This document shows, in pieces, positions 1-5,931 of a stretch of DNA of 11,037 nucleotides. The stretch's first letter is position 1; every line of letters begins with the position of its first letter. Source of the stretch: PALSA-660 sp036508075 (GTDB taxonomy: Bacteria > Actinomycetota > Coriobacteriia > Anaerosomatales > PALSA-660); NCBI GenBank assembly GCA_036508075.1, contig DATCIA010000055.1, positions 1 to 11,037 on the forward strand, in the 5' to 3' direction. The position numbers and the translations under genes are program-made. The notes beneath the pieces are model-generated. The model worked only from the letters and a program-made list of their open reading frames with translations, was not told the DNA's origin and ran no database searches.

Positions 1-841
1 CGGCCATCAGCATCGCCGGCCAGATCGTGCAGTGGAACCGGATGATGTCCTTGCCGACGAAGTGGTACTGCGCGGGCCAGTAGTGCGCGAGCGGACCCGA
101 GAAGCCCGGCGTGCCGTCGGCGCCGTAGCCGACCGCCGTGACGTAGTTGATGAGCGCGTCGAACCACACGTACATCACGTGCTCGGGCGCGAACGGGAGC
201 GGGATGCCCCACGTGAACGTCGTGCGGCTCACCGAGAGGTCCTTGAGCCCGCCGCTTACGAACGAGACAACCTCGTTGCGCCGCGTGTCGGGCTGCACGA
301 AATCGGGGTGCGCGTCGTAGTAGGCGAGCAGCCGGTCCTCGTAGGCGGACAGGCGGAAGAACCAGTTGTCCTCCTGGATGAACTGCACCTCGCGGCCACA
401 CTGCGGGCAGGCGCCCTCGGTCAGCTGGTCCTCGGTGTAGAAGGTCTCATCGGGCAGGCAGTACCAGCCCTCGTAGCGGCCCTGATACAGGTCACCCGAG
501 TCCTTGAGCGCCTGGATGAACGCCTGCGCGCCGCGCTCGTGCCGCGGTTCGGTGGTGCGGATGAAGTCGTCGTTGGAGATGTCGAGCATCTTCCACGCCT
601 CGACGAACTTCGGCGCGATGGTGTCGACCCACGCCTGCGGCTCCATGCCGTTCTGCTCCGCGGCCTGCGCGACCTTCTGCCCGTGCTCGTCGAGCCCGGT
701 GAGGAAGTGGACGTCGTAGCCGGTCATGCGGCGCCAGCGGCACAGGGCGTCGGCGGCGATCGTCGTGTAGGCGGTGCCGAGGTGCGGGACCGAGTTCACG
801 TAGTAGATCGGCGTGGTCAGGTAGAAGGGAGGTCGTTCCAT
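1..841 (-). CDS. metG: Methionyl-tRNA synthetase, N-terminal 280 residues (cut by window edge)
   Basis: Class I aminoacyl-tRNA synthetase that charges tRNA-Met with methionine in the cytoplasm. The visible frame begins ATG at 841 and stays open to base 2. It opens with ERPPFYLTTPIYYVNSVPH and the class I signature PHLGTAY at residues 19-25, so the last position of the HIGH motif is Thr, not His. FLTGLDEHGQK at 46-56 is typical of MetRS. The zinc-knuckle insert reads YCLPD (127-131) then CPQC (145-148): three Cys, with Asp131 where the second Cys would sit. DNWFFRLSAYEDRL (158-171), HVMYVWFDALINY (221-233) and FVGKDIIRFH (261-270) are hallmark MetRS blocks. The KMSKS loop and anticodon domain lie outside. 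The start agrees with family N-termini, but the Shine-Dalgarno is poor. It diverges from the AbrB-like gene. Confidence 0.96.
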   Translation of the reverse strand, partial: MERPPFYLTTPIYYVNSVPHLGTAYTTIAADALCRWRRMTGYDVHFLTGLDEHGQKVAQAAEQNGMEPQAWVDTIAPKFVEAWKMLDISNDDFIRTTEPRHERGAQAFIQALKDSGDLYQGRYEGWYCLPDETFYTEDQLTEGACPQCGREVQFIQEDNWFFRLSAYEDRLLAYYDAHPDFVQPDTRRNEVVSFVSGGLKDLSVSRTTFTWGIPLPFAPEHVMYVWFDALINYVTAVGYGADGTPGFSGPLAHYWPAQYHFVGKDIIRFHCTIWPAMLMA

Positions 842-958
842 CGCGTTTGACCACTTTCTTCACGGGAAGGTAGCAATGTGTGTGGCGGAGCGGTCACCGG
901 CGCGCGCCGCTTCGGGCTATTCTACCAACGAGTGCCGGGATCGAACGAAGGGTGTGTC
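842..958. promoter_or_regulatory. Divergent promoter region between metG and the AbrB-like gene
   Basis: This 117-bp gap must hold the promoters of both divergent genes. Bases 919-924 read on minus give TAGAAT, a 5/6 match to a sigma-70 -10 box for metG. The overlapping plus-strand bases 918-923 give TATTCT, a weaker -10 for the regulator gene. A 12-bp perfect palindrome CGGCGCGCGCCG sits at 898-909, and TTGACC at 847-852 resembles a plus-strand -35 box. No convincing -35 partner pairs with either -10. The Shine-Dalgarno GAAGGG, about 7 bases before 959, fixes the regulator start. Promoter assignments are inference. Confidence 0.4.
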
Positions 959-1201
959 ATGGGCGACACAGGGATCGTGCGTCGGATCGACGCGTTGGGA
1001 CGGATCGTCATCCCCGTGGAGTTGCGGCGGACACTCGGCATCAACGTGCACGACCCGCTCTCCATGCGGCTCGACGGCGACAGCATCGTGATCGAGCGCT
1101 ACGCCGCCTCGTGCGCGATCTGCGGCGCCGAGGGAGAGATGGTAACAGTCAAGGACCGCGCCGTGTGTGCCGACTGTATCGGGGCCGTCAAGCGCAGCTA
1201 G
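959..1201 (+). CDS. abrB: SpoVT/AbrB-family transition-state type regulator with C-terminal CxxC pair
   Basis: An 80-residue DNA-binding protein. Residues 1-45 form the swapped-hairpin AbrB domain: TGIVRRIDALGRIVIPVELR (4-23), RTLGI (24-28), then GDSIVIERY (40-48). Arg8, Arg15, Arg23 and Arg24 sit at the same positions as the arginines reported to contact DNA in B. subtilis AbrB. The short C-terminus differs from that of Bacillus AbrB and carries CAIC (52-55) and CADC (70-73), a plausible zinc site that may serve multimerisation. ATG at 959 is preferred over the in-frame ATG at 878, which would give 107 residues: it has GAAGGG at good spacing and aligns with the family N-terminus. The stop TAG at 1199-1201 interlocks with the rsmI stop. 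It may repress its own promoter and affect metG, as AbrB proteins often autoregulate; this is inferred. Confidence 0.92.
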   Translation: MGDTGIVRRIDALGRIVIPVELRRTLGINVHDPLSMRLDGDSIVIERYAASCAICGAEGEMVTVKDRAVCADCIGAVKRS

Positions 1202-2040
1202 GCGCCGGAACCGCCCACGGCGATCCGGTAGACCTCGTTGCGGGGCAGGCCCGTCGCGATCGCGACCTCACGCACTGCGTCCTTCCGGGTGGCGCCCGCG
1301 GCGACAGCCGCTTCGACCCGGGCGCGCACGTTCACCTCGTCGGCCTCGGGCTTCGCGGCGTGCCTCGACGGCGGACCGACCAGGAGCACGACCTCCCCCT
1401 TGAGTTCGCGCGCCGCGAACGCCGCCGCCAACTCGCCGACCTCCGCGCGGGCGACCTCCTCGTGCATCTTCGTGAGTTCTCGCGCCACGACCGCCGCGCG
1501 GCCGGGGAACACCTCCGCCAGCGAGACGAGCGTCGCGGCCGTGCGCCGGGGCGACTCGTAGAAGATCAACGTCGCGTCGAGAGCGGCGAGCGCTCCCAGC
1601 GCGCGCCGACGCTCCCCCACCTTGCGCGGAAGGAACCCGCCGAAGTAGAAGGCGTGCGTCGGGAGCCCGCTCGCTACCAGCGCCGCGAGGATCGCGCTCG
1701 CGCCGGGAAGTACCTCGACCTGCAGGCCCGCCTCGAGACACGCATCGACCAGATGCGCACCCGGGTCCGAGACGCCCGGAGTCCCGGCGTCGCTCACGAG
1801 GGCGACCACCTGTCCCGAGGAGACGCGCGCCACCACCTCCGGCGTGCGTCGCTCGAGGTTCTTGGCGTGGTACGACTCGAGCGAGGTGGTGATCTCATAG
1901 CGCGCGAAGAGCTTGCGCGTCACGCGGGTGTCCTCGGCCTCCACCATGTCGGCGATGCGCAGCGTCTCGAGGACGCGCAAGGTCACGTCCCCGAGGTTGC
2001 CGATCGGCGTCGCGCAGACGACGAGGCGGCCGTCAGGCAT
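1198..2040 (-). CDS. rsmI: 16S rRNA (cytidine-1402-2'-O)-methyltransferase RsmI
   Basis: RsmI uses S-adenosylmethionine to methylate the ribose of C1402 in 16S rRNA, at the ribosomal P site. The 280-residue protein has the full length and motifs of this tetrapyrrole-methylase-fold family: ATPIGNLGD (10-18), EDTR (36-39), SDAGTPGVSDPG (83-94), PGAS (112-115), FGGFLPRK (133-140), YESPRR (161-166), RELTKMHEE (187-195) and GEVVLLV (215-221). A short C-terminal helical domain follows (about 238-280). The ATG at 2038-2040 lies inside the end of the upstream membrane-protein gene, overlapping by 8 bases (ATGCCTGA), with a G-rich stretch just before it. Translational coupling is therefore likely. It is the last gene of a four-gene minus-strand run and converges on the AbrB-like gene. 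Confidence 0.96.
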   Translation of the reverse strand: MPDGRLVVCATPIGNLGDVTLRVLETLRIADMVEAEDTRVTRKLFARYEITTSLESYHAKNLERRTPEVVARVSSGQVVALVSDAGTPGVSDPGAHLVDACLEAGLQVEVLPGASAILAALVASGLPTHAFYFGGFLPRKVGERRRALGALAALDATLIFYESPRRTAATLVSLAEVFPGRAAVVARELTKMHEEVARAEVGELAAAFAARELKGEVVLLVGPPSRHAAKPEADEVNVRARVEAAVAAGATRKDAVREVAIATGLPRNEVYRIAVGGSGA

Positions 2041-3127
2041 CGTCCCCCACAGGCGGCTCGGGTGCGGGCGCGGCGGGCGGCGCGGGCGCGGCGGGCGGCG
2101 CGGGCGCGACCGGCGGCGCGGGCGGCGCAGGAGGCGCCATCGGTGCGGGAGGCGCGAACTGTGCGGGCGCGGCCGTCGGATAGCCCTGAACGGCCTTCGG
2201 CAGTGGCTCGACCCCCGTCATGGCGCGGAAGAAGACCGTCCACACCGCGTGGTAGAAGGTCGCGTAGATGGCCGTCGGCACTATCAGGATGAGGATCGCC
2301 AGCAGCACGAGCATCGAGCCACCCAGCCAGTTCCCGAAGACGATCATGAGTACCGCAGGCAGGACCAGGACCAGAGCGACGATGCCCGTGACGATCCCGT
2401 AGGCGATGCTCACGCCGATCTGGATCAGGAACATGACGAACGCGCCGCGCTTCGCCCACAGGTCGCGCCACGCGGTCTTGAGCGCGTCCATGACACGCCG
2501 GTCCTCGAGCATGACGTAGCGCAGCGCCAGCTCCTTCACGATCCCGAAGATGACACCGAGGACGATCGCCGCGATCACGAACACGACGAGGAAGCAGCAA
2601 GCGCCGGTCACCGCGCTCACGACGGCCGCAGTCACGGCATTCGAGGAGCCCTGCGAGGCCGCGGCCGCGCCGAACGCGGCCACCGCCACGAAGACGAGCA
2701 TCACCAGGACCAGGACCGCCACCGGCAGACCCGCCAGGAACTCGACGCCGAAGATGCGTCCCCACTTGGAGAAGCCTGCGTGCCAGCCCGCTCCTGCCCG
2801 GACCTCGCGCTTCTCCTCCGCCTCGTTGACGAGGTGGATCAGGCCGCCGCGGGCCGCGATCGAGATGAGCCACATGAGCAGCCCGAGCACGACGAGGAAG
2901 AGAACGACGATGATCAGCAGCACGGCGTAGTGCTGGATGAAGGACTGGACCTGCGAGGTGGTCACGCCTCCCGGCAGCCCGCTGTTGCCGCTGCCGCTGC
3001 CCCCCGAGTTGCCCGAGTAGCTCGAGCCGCCACTGCTGCCGGCGCCGGCGAAGAAGCCGAAGAGCCACAGGATCTTGTAGCGCCATGTGAGGTTCCAACT
3101 CTTCTTGAGTATCGCTCCGTAGTCCAT
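2033..3127 (-). CDS. Multi-pass membrane protein with Ser/Gly loop and Pro/Ala-rich C-terminal tail
   Basis: A 364-residue integral membrane protein of unknown function. The N-terminus, MDYGAILKKSWNLTWRYK then ILWLFGFFAG, resembles a family of uncharacterised membrane proteins seen in Actinobacteria and Chloroflexi. A Ser/Gly-rich linker (27-54) precedes hydrophobic segments near 66-92, 128-153, 168-198, 230-262 and 268-298. Charged cytoplasm-like stretches lie between them, such as NEAEEKREVR (101-110) and LEDRRVMDALKTAWRDLW (207-224). Residues 317-364 are almost only Pro and Ala with an acidic end, encoded by an imperfect 18-bp tandem repeat. ATG at 3127 has GAGGGGG 8 bases upstream. It follows the DUF362 gene by 29 bases and overlaps rsmI by 8 bases. 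It could be a transporter-like or envelope-organising protein; no catalytic motif is visible. Confidence 0.85.
   Translation of the reverse strand: MDYGAILKKSWNLTWRYKILWLFGFFAGAGSSGGSSYSGNSGGSGSGNSGLPGGVTTSQVQSFIQHYAVLLIIVVLFLVVLGLLMWLISIAARGGLIHLVNEAEEKREVRAGAGWHAGFSKWGRIFGVEFLAGLPVAVLVLVMLVFVAVAAFGAAAASQGSSNAVTAAVVSAVTGACCFLVVFVIAAIVLGVIFGIVKELALRYVMLEDRRVMDALKTAWRDLWAKRGAFVMFLIQIGVSIAYGIVTGIVALVLVLPAVLMIVFGNWLGGSMLVLLAILILIVPTAIYATFYHAVWTVFFRAMTGVEPLPKAVQGYPTAAPAQFAPPAPMAPPAPPAPPVAPAPPAAPAPPAAPAPEPPVGDDA
2064..2117 (-). repeat. Three imperfect 18-bp tandem repeats encoding the Pro/Ala tail
   Basis: Three consecutive 18-bp units (2064-2081, 2082-2099, 2100-2117) based on GCGGGCGCGGCGGGCGGC on the plus strand. 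The first two are identical and the third has two changes; a partial fourth unit follows. On the coding strand they give a six-residue Pro/Ala period. The array is extremely GC-rich and lies just upstream of the rsmI start, so repeat-number change would alter the tail in steps of six residues without breaking the frame. Confidence 0.85.
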
Positions 3128-3156
3128 TCTCAGTGCCCCCTCGGTATCCGAACCCT

Positions 3157-4263
3157 CTACTCGACGACGATCAGTTCGTACTCCGTCGTTCCGAGCCCCA
3201 TCTTCTCCGCATACCCGATCGCCACCGTGCCGTCGACGCCCGTCACCGCAGTGAACTTGTCCTGTCCGGCGTCCATTCCCTCGCCGCGCGAGCCCGGGAG
3301 CCCGACGGCCCGGGTCACGAGATCGTAGGCGGCGCGGTCGATGGCGACGATGTCGGTGGACGCGAGCACGCCGATGTCACCGACGATCGGCGCGTCGCTG
3401 AAGCTCCAGCAGTCACAATCGGGCGAGACGGCGGTGACGAACGACAGGTACACGACCTTGCCGTCCTTGCCGCTCAGGGCGCCCTTCGCGTGCTCGACGA
3501 TCTTCTCCTGCAGCGCACGGGCCTCGGTCTTCCACTGGACCCCGATCGCGGCGTAGGGGCAGGCCGCGACGCACTCGCCGCAGCCGTAGCACTTCTCGTA
3601 GTCGATCTGCGCGACGCGGTCCGGGCCGATGACGATCGCCTGGACGGGGCACCAACGCACGCATCGCGAGCAGGCGGTGCACTTCTCGGCGACGACCTCG
3701 GGCTTGAAATCGGCGTGCATCCGCTGCTTGGCCGAGCGGCACCCCAGGCCCATGCCGACATTCTTCAGCGCGCCGCCGAAGCCGGTCGCCTCGTGGCCCT
3801 TCACGTGGGTGACGACCACCATGGCGTCCGCGTGCACGGCGGCTGAGCCGATGCGGACGGTCTCGAAGTACTGGCCGTCGATCCTGACGTCGACCGCCTC
3901 GCGGCCGTCGATGCCGTCCGCGATCACGATGGGCGCATCGACCGTCGCATAGGAGAAGCCGTTCTGTATCGCACACTGGAGGTGGTCCACCGCGTTGGAG
4001 CGCATGCCGCTGTACAGCGTGTTCGCATCGGTGAGGAACGGCTTGCCGCCGTGCTGCTTGATGCGGGCCACCACCTCGCGCACGAAGACGGGATGCACGA
4101 AACCGGTGTTGCCCTTCTCGCCGAAGTGCAGCTTCACGGCCACGAGATCGGCATCCGCGATGGCGTTGGCGACCCCGGCCTTCTCGAGAAGCGTCCCCAC
4201 GCGAGCGACCATCGAACGCTTCTTGACCGAGCGCACGGGCGCGAAGTAGACCTCGGATGCCAT
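3157..4263 (-). CDS. DUF362 protein with two 4Fe-4S ferredoxin-type clusters
   Basis: A 368-residue soluble protein of the DUF362 family, whose biochemical role is not established. N-terminal DUF362 blocks include VAVKLHFGEKGNTGFVHP (41-58), LTDANTLYSG (77-86) and THVKGHEATGFGGALKNVGM (152-171). A dicluster ferredoxin domain is inserted at 190-240. Cluster one is C195-x2-C198-x2-C201-x3-C205 and cluster two is C225-x2-C228-x2-C231-x3-C235, each ending CP. The C-terminal part has PDCDCW (281-286) and DIGVLASTDIVAID (296-309), both characteristic of the family. ATG at 4263 overlaps the ROK kinase stop by one base (TGATG), and GGGAGGG lies about 9 bases upstream. The clusters imply a redox or electron-transfer function in an organism with anaerobic metabolism; that is inference. 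Confidence 0.92.
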   Translation of the reverse strand: MASEVYFAPVRSVKKRSMVARVGTLLEKAGVANAIADADLVAVKLHFGEKGNTGFVHPVFVREVVARIKQHGGKPFLTDANTLYSGMRSNAVDHLQCAIQNGFSYATVDAPIVIADGIDGREAVDVRIDGQYFETVRIGSAAVHADAMVVVTHVKGHEATGFGGALKNVGMGLGCRSAKQRMHADFKPEVVAEKCTACSRCVRWCPVQAIVIGPDRVAQIDYEKCYGCGECVAACPYAAIGVQWKTEARALQEKIVEHAKGALSGKDGKVVYLSFVTAVSPDCDCWSFSDAPIVGDIGVLASTDIVAIDRAAYDLVTRAVGLPGSRGEGMDAGQDKFTAVTGVDGTVAIGYAEKMGLGTTEYELIVVE

Positions 4264-5237
4264 CAGTGGATTCCCTCCCGGGAGTCGTGGTCCTCGAACG
4301 CGAGTGCGGCCGCACCGGCCACTCCTGCGTCATTCCCCAGTTCGGCGGTCAGCACACGGATGTCGCGCCGGCCGGCCAGCGCCTCGGCGGCGATGCGGGC
4401 GGCCGCGCGCCGGCTGACGAGCGGGCAGCTCTCGCCGATGCCGCCCCCGACGATGATCGCCTGCGGGTTCAGCACGTTGACGAGCCCGACCAGCCCCTCG
4501 CCCAGCATGTCGCCGACGAGCGACATCACCTCGACCGCCGCCTCGTCGTCGTCGTTCGCGGCCTTGATGACGAGCTCCGCGGTGATCTTCTCCGCATCGC
4601 CTCCGGCCAGTCGTGAGATGCTCGACCCGTGGTAGGTCTCGGCCGCGGCGCGTGCAGCCCGGACGATAGCGGGCCGGGCCGCGAACGACTCAAGATGTCC
4701 GCGGCCGCCGCACGGGCACGCCGGCCCGTCGACCGCGATCACCATGTGGCCGAGCTCGCCGCCGAACCCGCGCGATCCGCGGTGCAGCTTCCCGTCGATG
4801 AACACACCGCCGCCGACGCCGGTGCCCAGCGTCACCATGATGAAGTCCCTGAGGCCCTTCGCCGCGCCGTAGCGCGATTCGCCGAGCGCCGCCGTGTGAC
4901 CGTCGTTGTCGATGGTCACGGGGTACTTCAGGCGCGACATCACCAGGCCACGCATGTCGATACCCGCGAGCGGCAGGTTGACGCAGTACTCAACGGATTG
5001 GCGGGTGAAGTCGATCTGGGCCGGGAGGCCGATCCCGATGCCCGCGATCTCGGACGGGTGAACGCCGCCGGTGATCTCGTTCACCGCGGCCACGATCGCG
5101 TCGACGATCGCGAACGGGCCCGCCGCCTTCGGGGTGAGCAGCTTCGTCTCGCGAACGATCCTGCCCTTTCGCTCCACGAGTCCGGCGGCGATGCGCGTGC
5201 CCCCGACGTCCAGCCCGATCGCGAACGCGTTGCGCAT
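4263..5237 (-). CDS. ROK-family sugar kinase (glucokinase-like)
   Basis: A 324-residue ATP-dependent hexose kinase, probably glucose to glucose-6-phosphate, though the substrate cannot be fixed from sequence. Seen: phosphate-binding GLDVGGTRIAAG (8-19); DNDGHTAALGE (110-120), whose D112 fits the catalytic base; TLGTGVGGGVFIDGKL (136-151); and the ROK signature ELGHM (161-165) followed by CPCGGRGHLE (174-183). The usual third zinc Cys (GC) is His181 here. NVLNPQAIIVGGGIGES (254-270) is the second phosphate-binding block. Start at 5237 is chosen because GGGGAGG (5244-5250) sits 6 bases before it; the in-frame ATG at 5252 has no ribosome site. It is the first gene of the run to rsmI and is stop-start linked (TGATG) to the DUF362 gene. 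Confidence 0.93.
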   Translation of the reverse strand: MRNAFAIGLDVGGTRIAAGLVERKGRIVRETKLLTPKAAGPFAIVDAIVAAVNEITGGVHPSEIAGIGIGLPAQIDFTRQSVEYCVNLPLAGIDMRGLVMSRLKYPVTIDNDGHTAALGESRYGAAKGLRDFIMVTLGTGVGGGVFIDGKLHRGSRGFGGELGHMVIAVDGPACPCGGRGHLESFAARPAIVRAARAAAETYHGSSISRLAGGDAEKITAELVIKAANDDDEAAVEVMSLVGDMLGEGLVGLVNVLNPQAIIVGGGIGESCPLVSRRAAARIAAEALAGRRDIRVLTAELGNDAGVAGAAALAFEDHDSREGIH

Positions 5238-5377
5238 CGATGACCTCCCCATAGGCGAGCGCGTGATGAGGGCCCATCAGTACGGACCCGGGACAAATGA
5301 TACCCCCGAGCACGGACAGAGGCCGCCCGTTCGGGTACCTACAACCAACGAGAGATACGGCTCAAGGAGGCGCTGCC
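5238..5377. promoter_or_regulatory. Divergent promoter region between the ROK kinase operon and the CDGSH gene
   Basis: A 140-bp gap serving both directions. Minus-strand TATCAT (plus coordinates 5297-5302) is a 5/6 -10 match for the kinase-DUF362-membrane-rsmI run. A hairpin or operator-like inverted repeat TGATG-AGGGCC-CATCA lies at 5264-5279, shortly downstream of the expected transcription start. AAGGAGG at 5364-5370 is a strong ribosome-binding site 7 bases from the CDGSH start. No good -35 box was found for either gene. Promoter calls are tentative. Confidence 0.4.
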
Positions 5378-5620
5378 ATGAGGTTCGTAAACGACACCGC
5401 GGACTCGCACCCGCTCGTAACGGAACTTGCCGTCGGCACCTACAGTTGGTGCCGCTGCGGCAAGACGAAGACCCCGCCCTTCTGCGACGGGTCGCACGAG
5501 GGCAGCGGGATCACACCGCTCGTCTTCGAGATCGACGAGGCGAAGAAGGTCTCGATCTGCAACTGCGGGCTCACGGGCAACCCGCCCTACTGCGACGGTT
5601 CGCACACAGCGATCGAGTAG
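5378..5620 (+). CDS. Twin CDGSH-type iron-sulfur protein
   Basis: An 80-residue protein with two CDGSH iron-sulfur motifs, each expected to bind a [2Fe-2S] cluster through three Cys and one His. Motif one is C25-R-C27 with C36DGSH40. Motif two is C61-N-C63 with C72DGSH76. Each has the usual Pro-Pro-aromatic just before CDGSH. There is no signal peptide or membrane anchor, so the protein should be cytoplasmic, resembling the soluble tandem (CISD3/Miner2-like) class. ATG at 5378 is preferred to an in-frame ATG at 5297 because AAGGAGG sits 7 bases upstream and the family N-terminus is short. Redox sensing or cluster transfer is the general family idea; no specific partner is indicated here. It diverges from the ROK kinase operon. 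Confidence 0.93.
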   Translation: MRFVNDTADSHPLVTELAVGTYSWCRCGKTKTPPFCDGSHEGSGITPLVFEIDEAKKVSICNCGLTGNPPYCDGSHTAIE

Positions 5621-5631
5621 CCGGGGCGTCC

Positions 5632-5821
5632 CTAGCGCGCCTGGACCGGAGCCTTCTCCGCGCCGACCATGACGGTCCCCTCGACGACCGTGCTCTCGTA
5701 GACCCGCAGCGGCCTGGGGTGGCGCGAGAACTCGGCGATGGTGAGCGGGATCGCGACGAGAAGGACCCATACCTGCCAGCGCGACGGGTCACGCCGGGAC
5801 CGGCACGGCCTGATCCGACAT
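5632..5821 (-). pseudogene. Small membrane-protein gene, apparently split by a one-base frameshift
   Basis: From ATG at 5821, preceded by a G-rich ribosome site, minus reads MSDQAVPVPA and then stops at TGA (5789-5791). Skipping base 5791 moves into a frame that continues DPSRWQVWVLLVAIPLTI without interruption to TAG at 5632-5634, giving 62 residues in all. The second part looks like protein: an aromatic and hydrophobic segment, WQVWVLLVAIPLTIAEF, then a charged tail rich in Arg, Glu and Val. It has no start codon of its own, and its frame upstream of 5790 loses that character. It could be a sequencing error, a real broken gene, or a rare programmed shift. No homologue is recognised. It is convergent with the CDGSH gene (11 bases apart) and downstream of the EamA gene. 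Confidence 0.45.
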
Positions 5822-5931
5822 GGTCCCGTCTCCCCCCGGATGCTCCCCGCACGGCACGGATGGCTCCCCCTCCGACATCATGCCCCTTCGGAGAACCCTT
5901 CAGGCGCCCGGCGCGGACCGACGTGAGCGTC
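5822..5931 (-). other. Non-coding gap downstream of the EamA gene with repeated G-runs
   Basis: A 110-bp gap between the EamA stop and the small split reading frame. On minus it contains a 5-bp inverted repeat TCCGA/TCGGA with a 12-base loop. It also contains clustered G-runs with a near-direct repeat, GGGGAGCCATCCG and GGGGAGCATCCG, followed by a run of six G. No promoter match or T-tract terminator is convincing. Confidence 0.4.

Noticed and set aside
880..2292. Long plus-strand open frame of 470 codons across abrB and rsmI
   Set aside because: Arg-rich shadow of rsmI and the membrane-protein gene, with no family motif; it is open only because of the high GC content.
1913..3328. Plus-strand frame of 471 codons opposite the membrane protein
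   Set aside because: His/Asp/Arg-rich antisense translation without domain features; the minus frame is clearly coding.
5822..5931. G-quadruplex in the G-run cluster
   Set aside because: Runs are present but one loop is about 17 bases and others uneven, so a stable quadruplex is not well supported.
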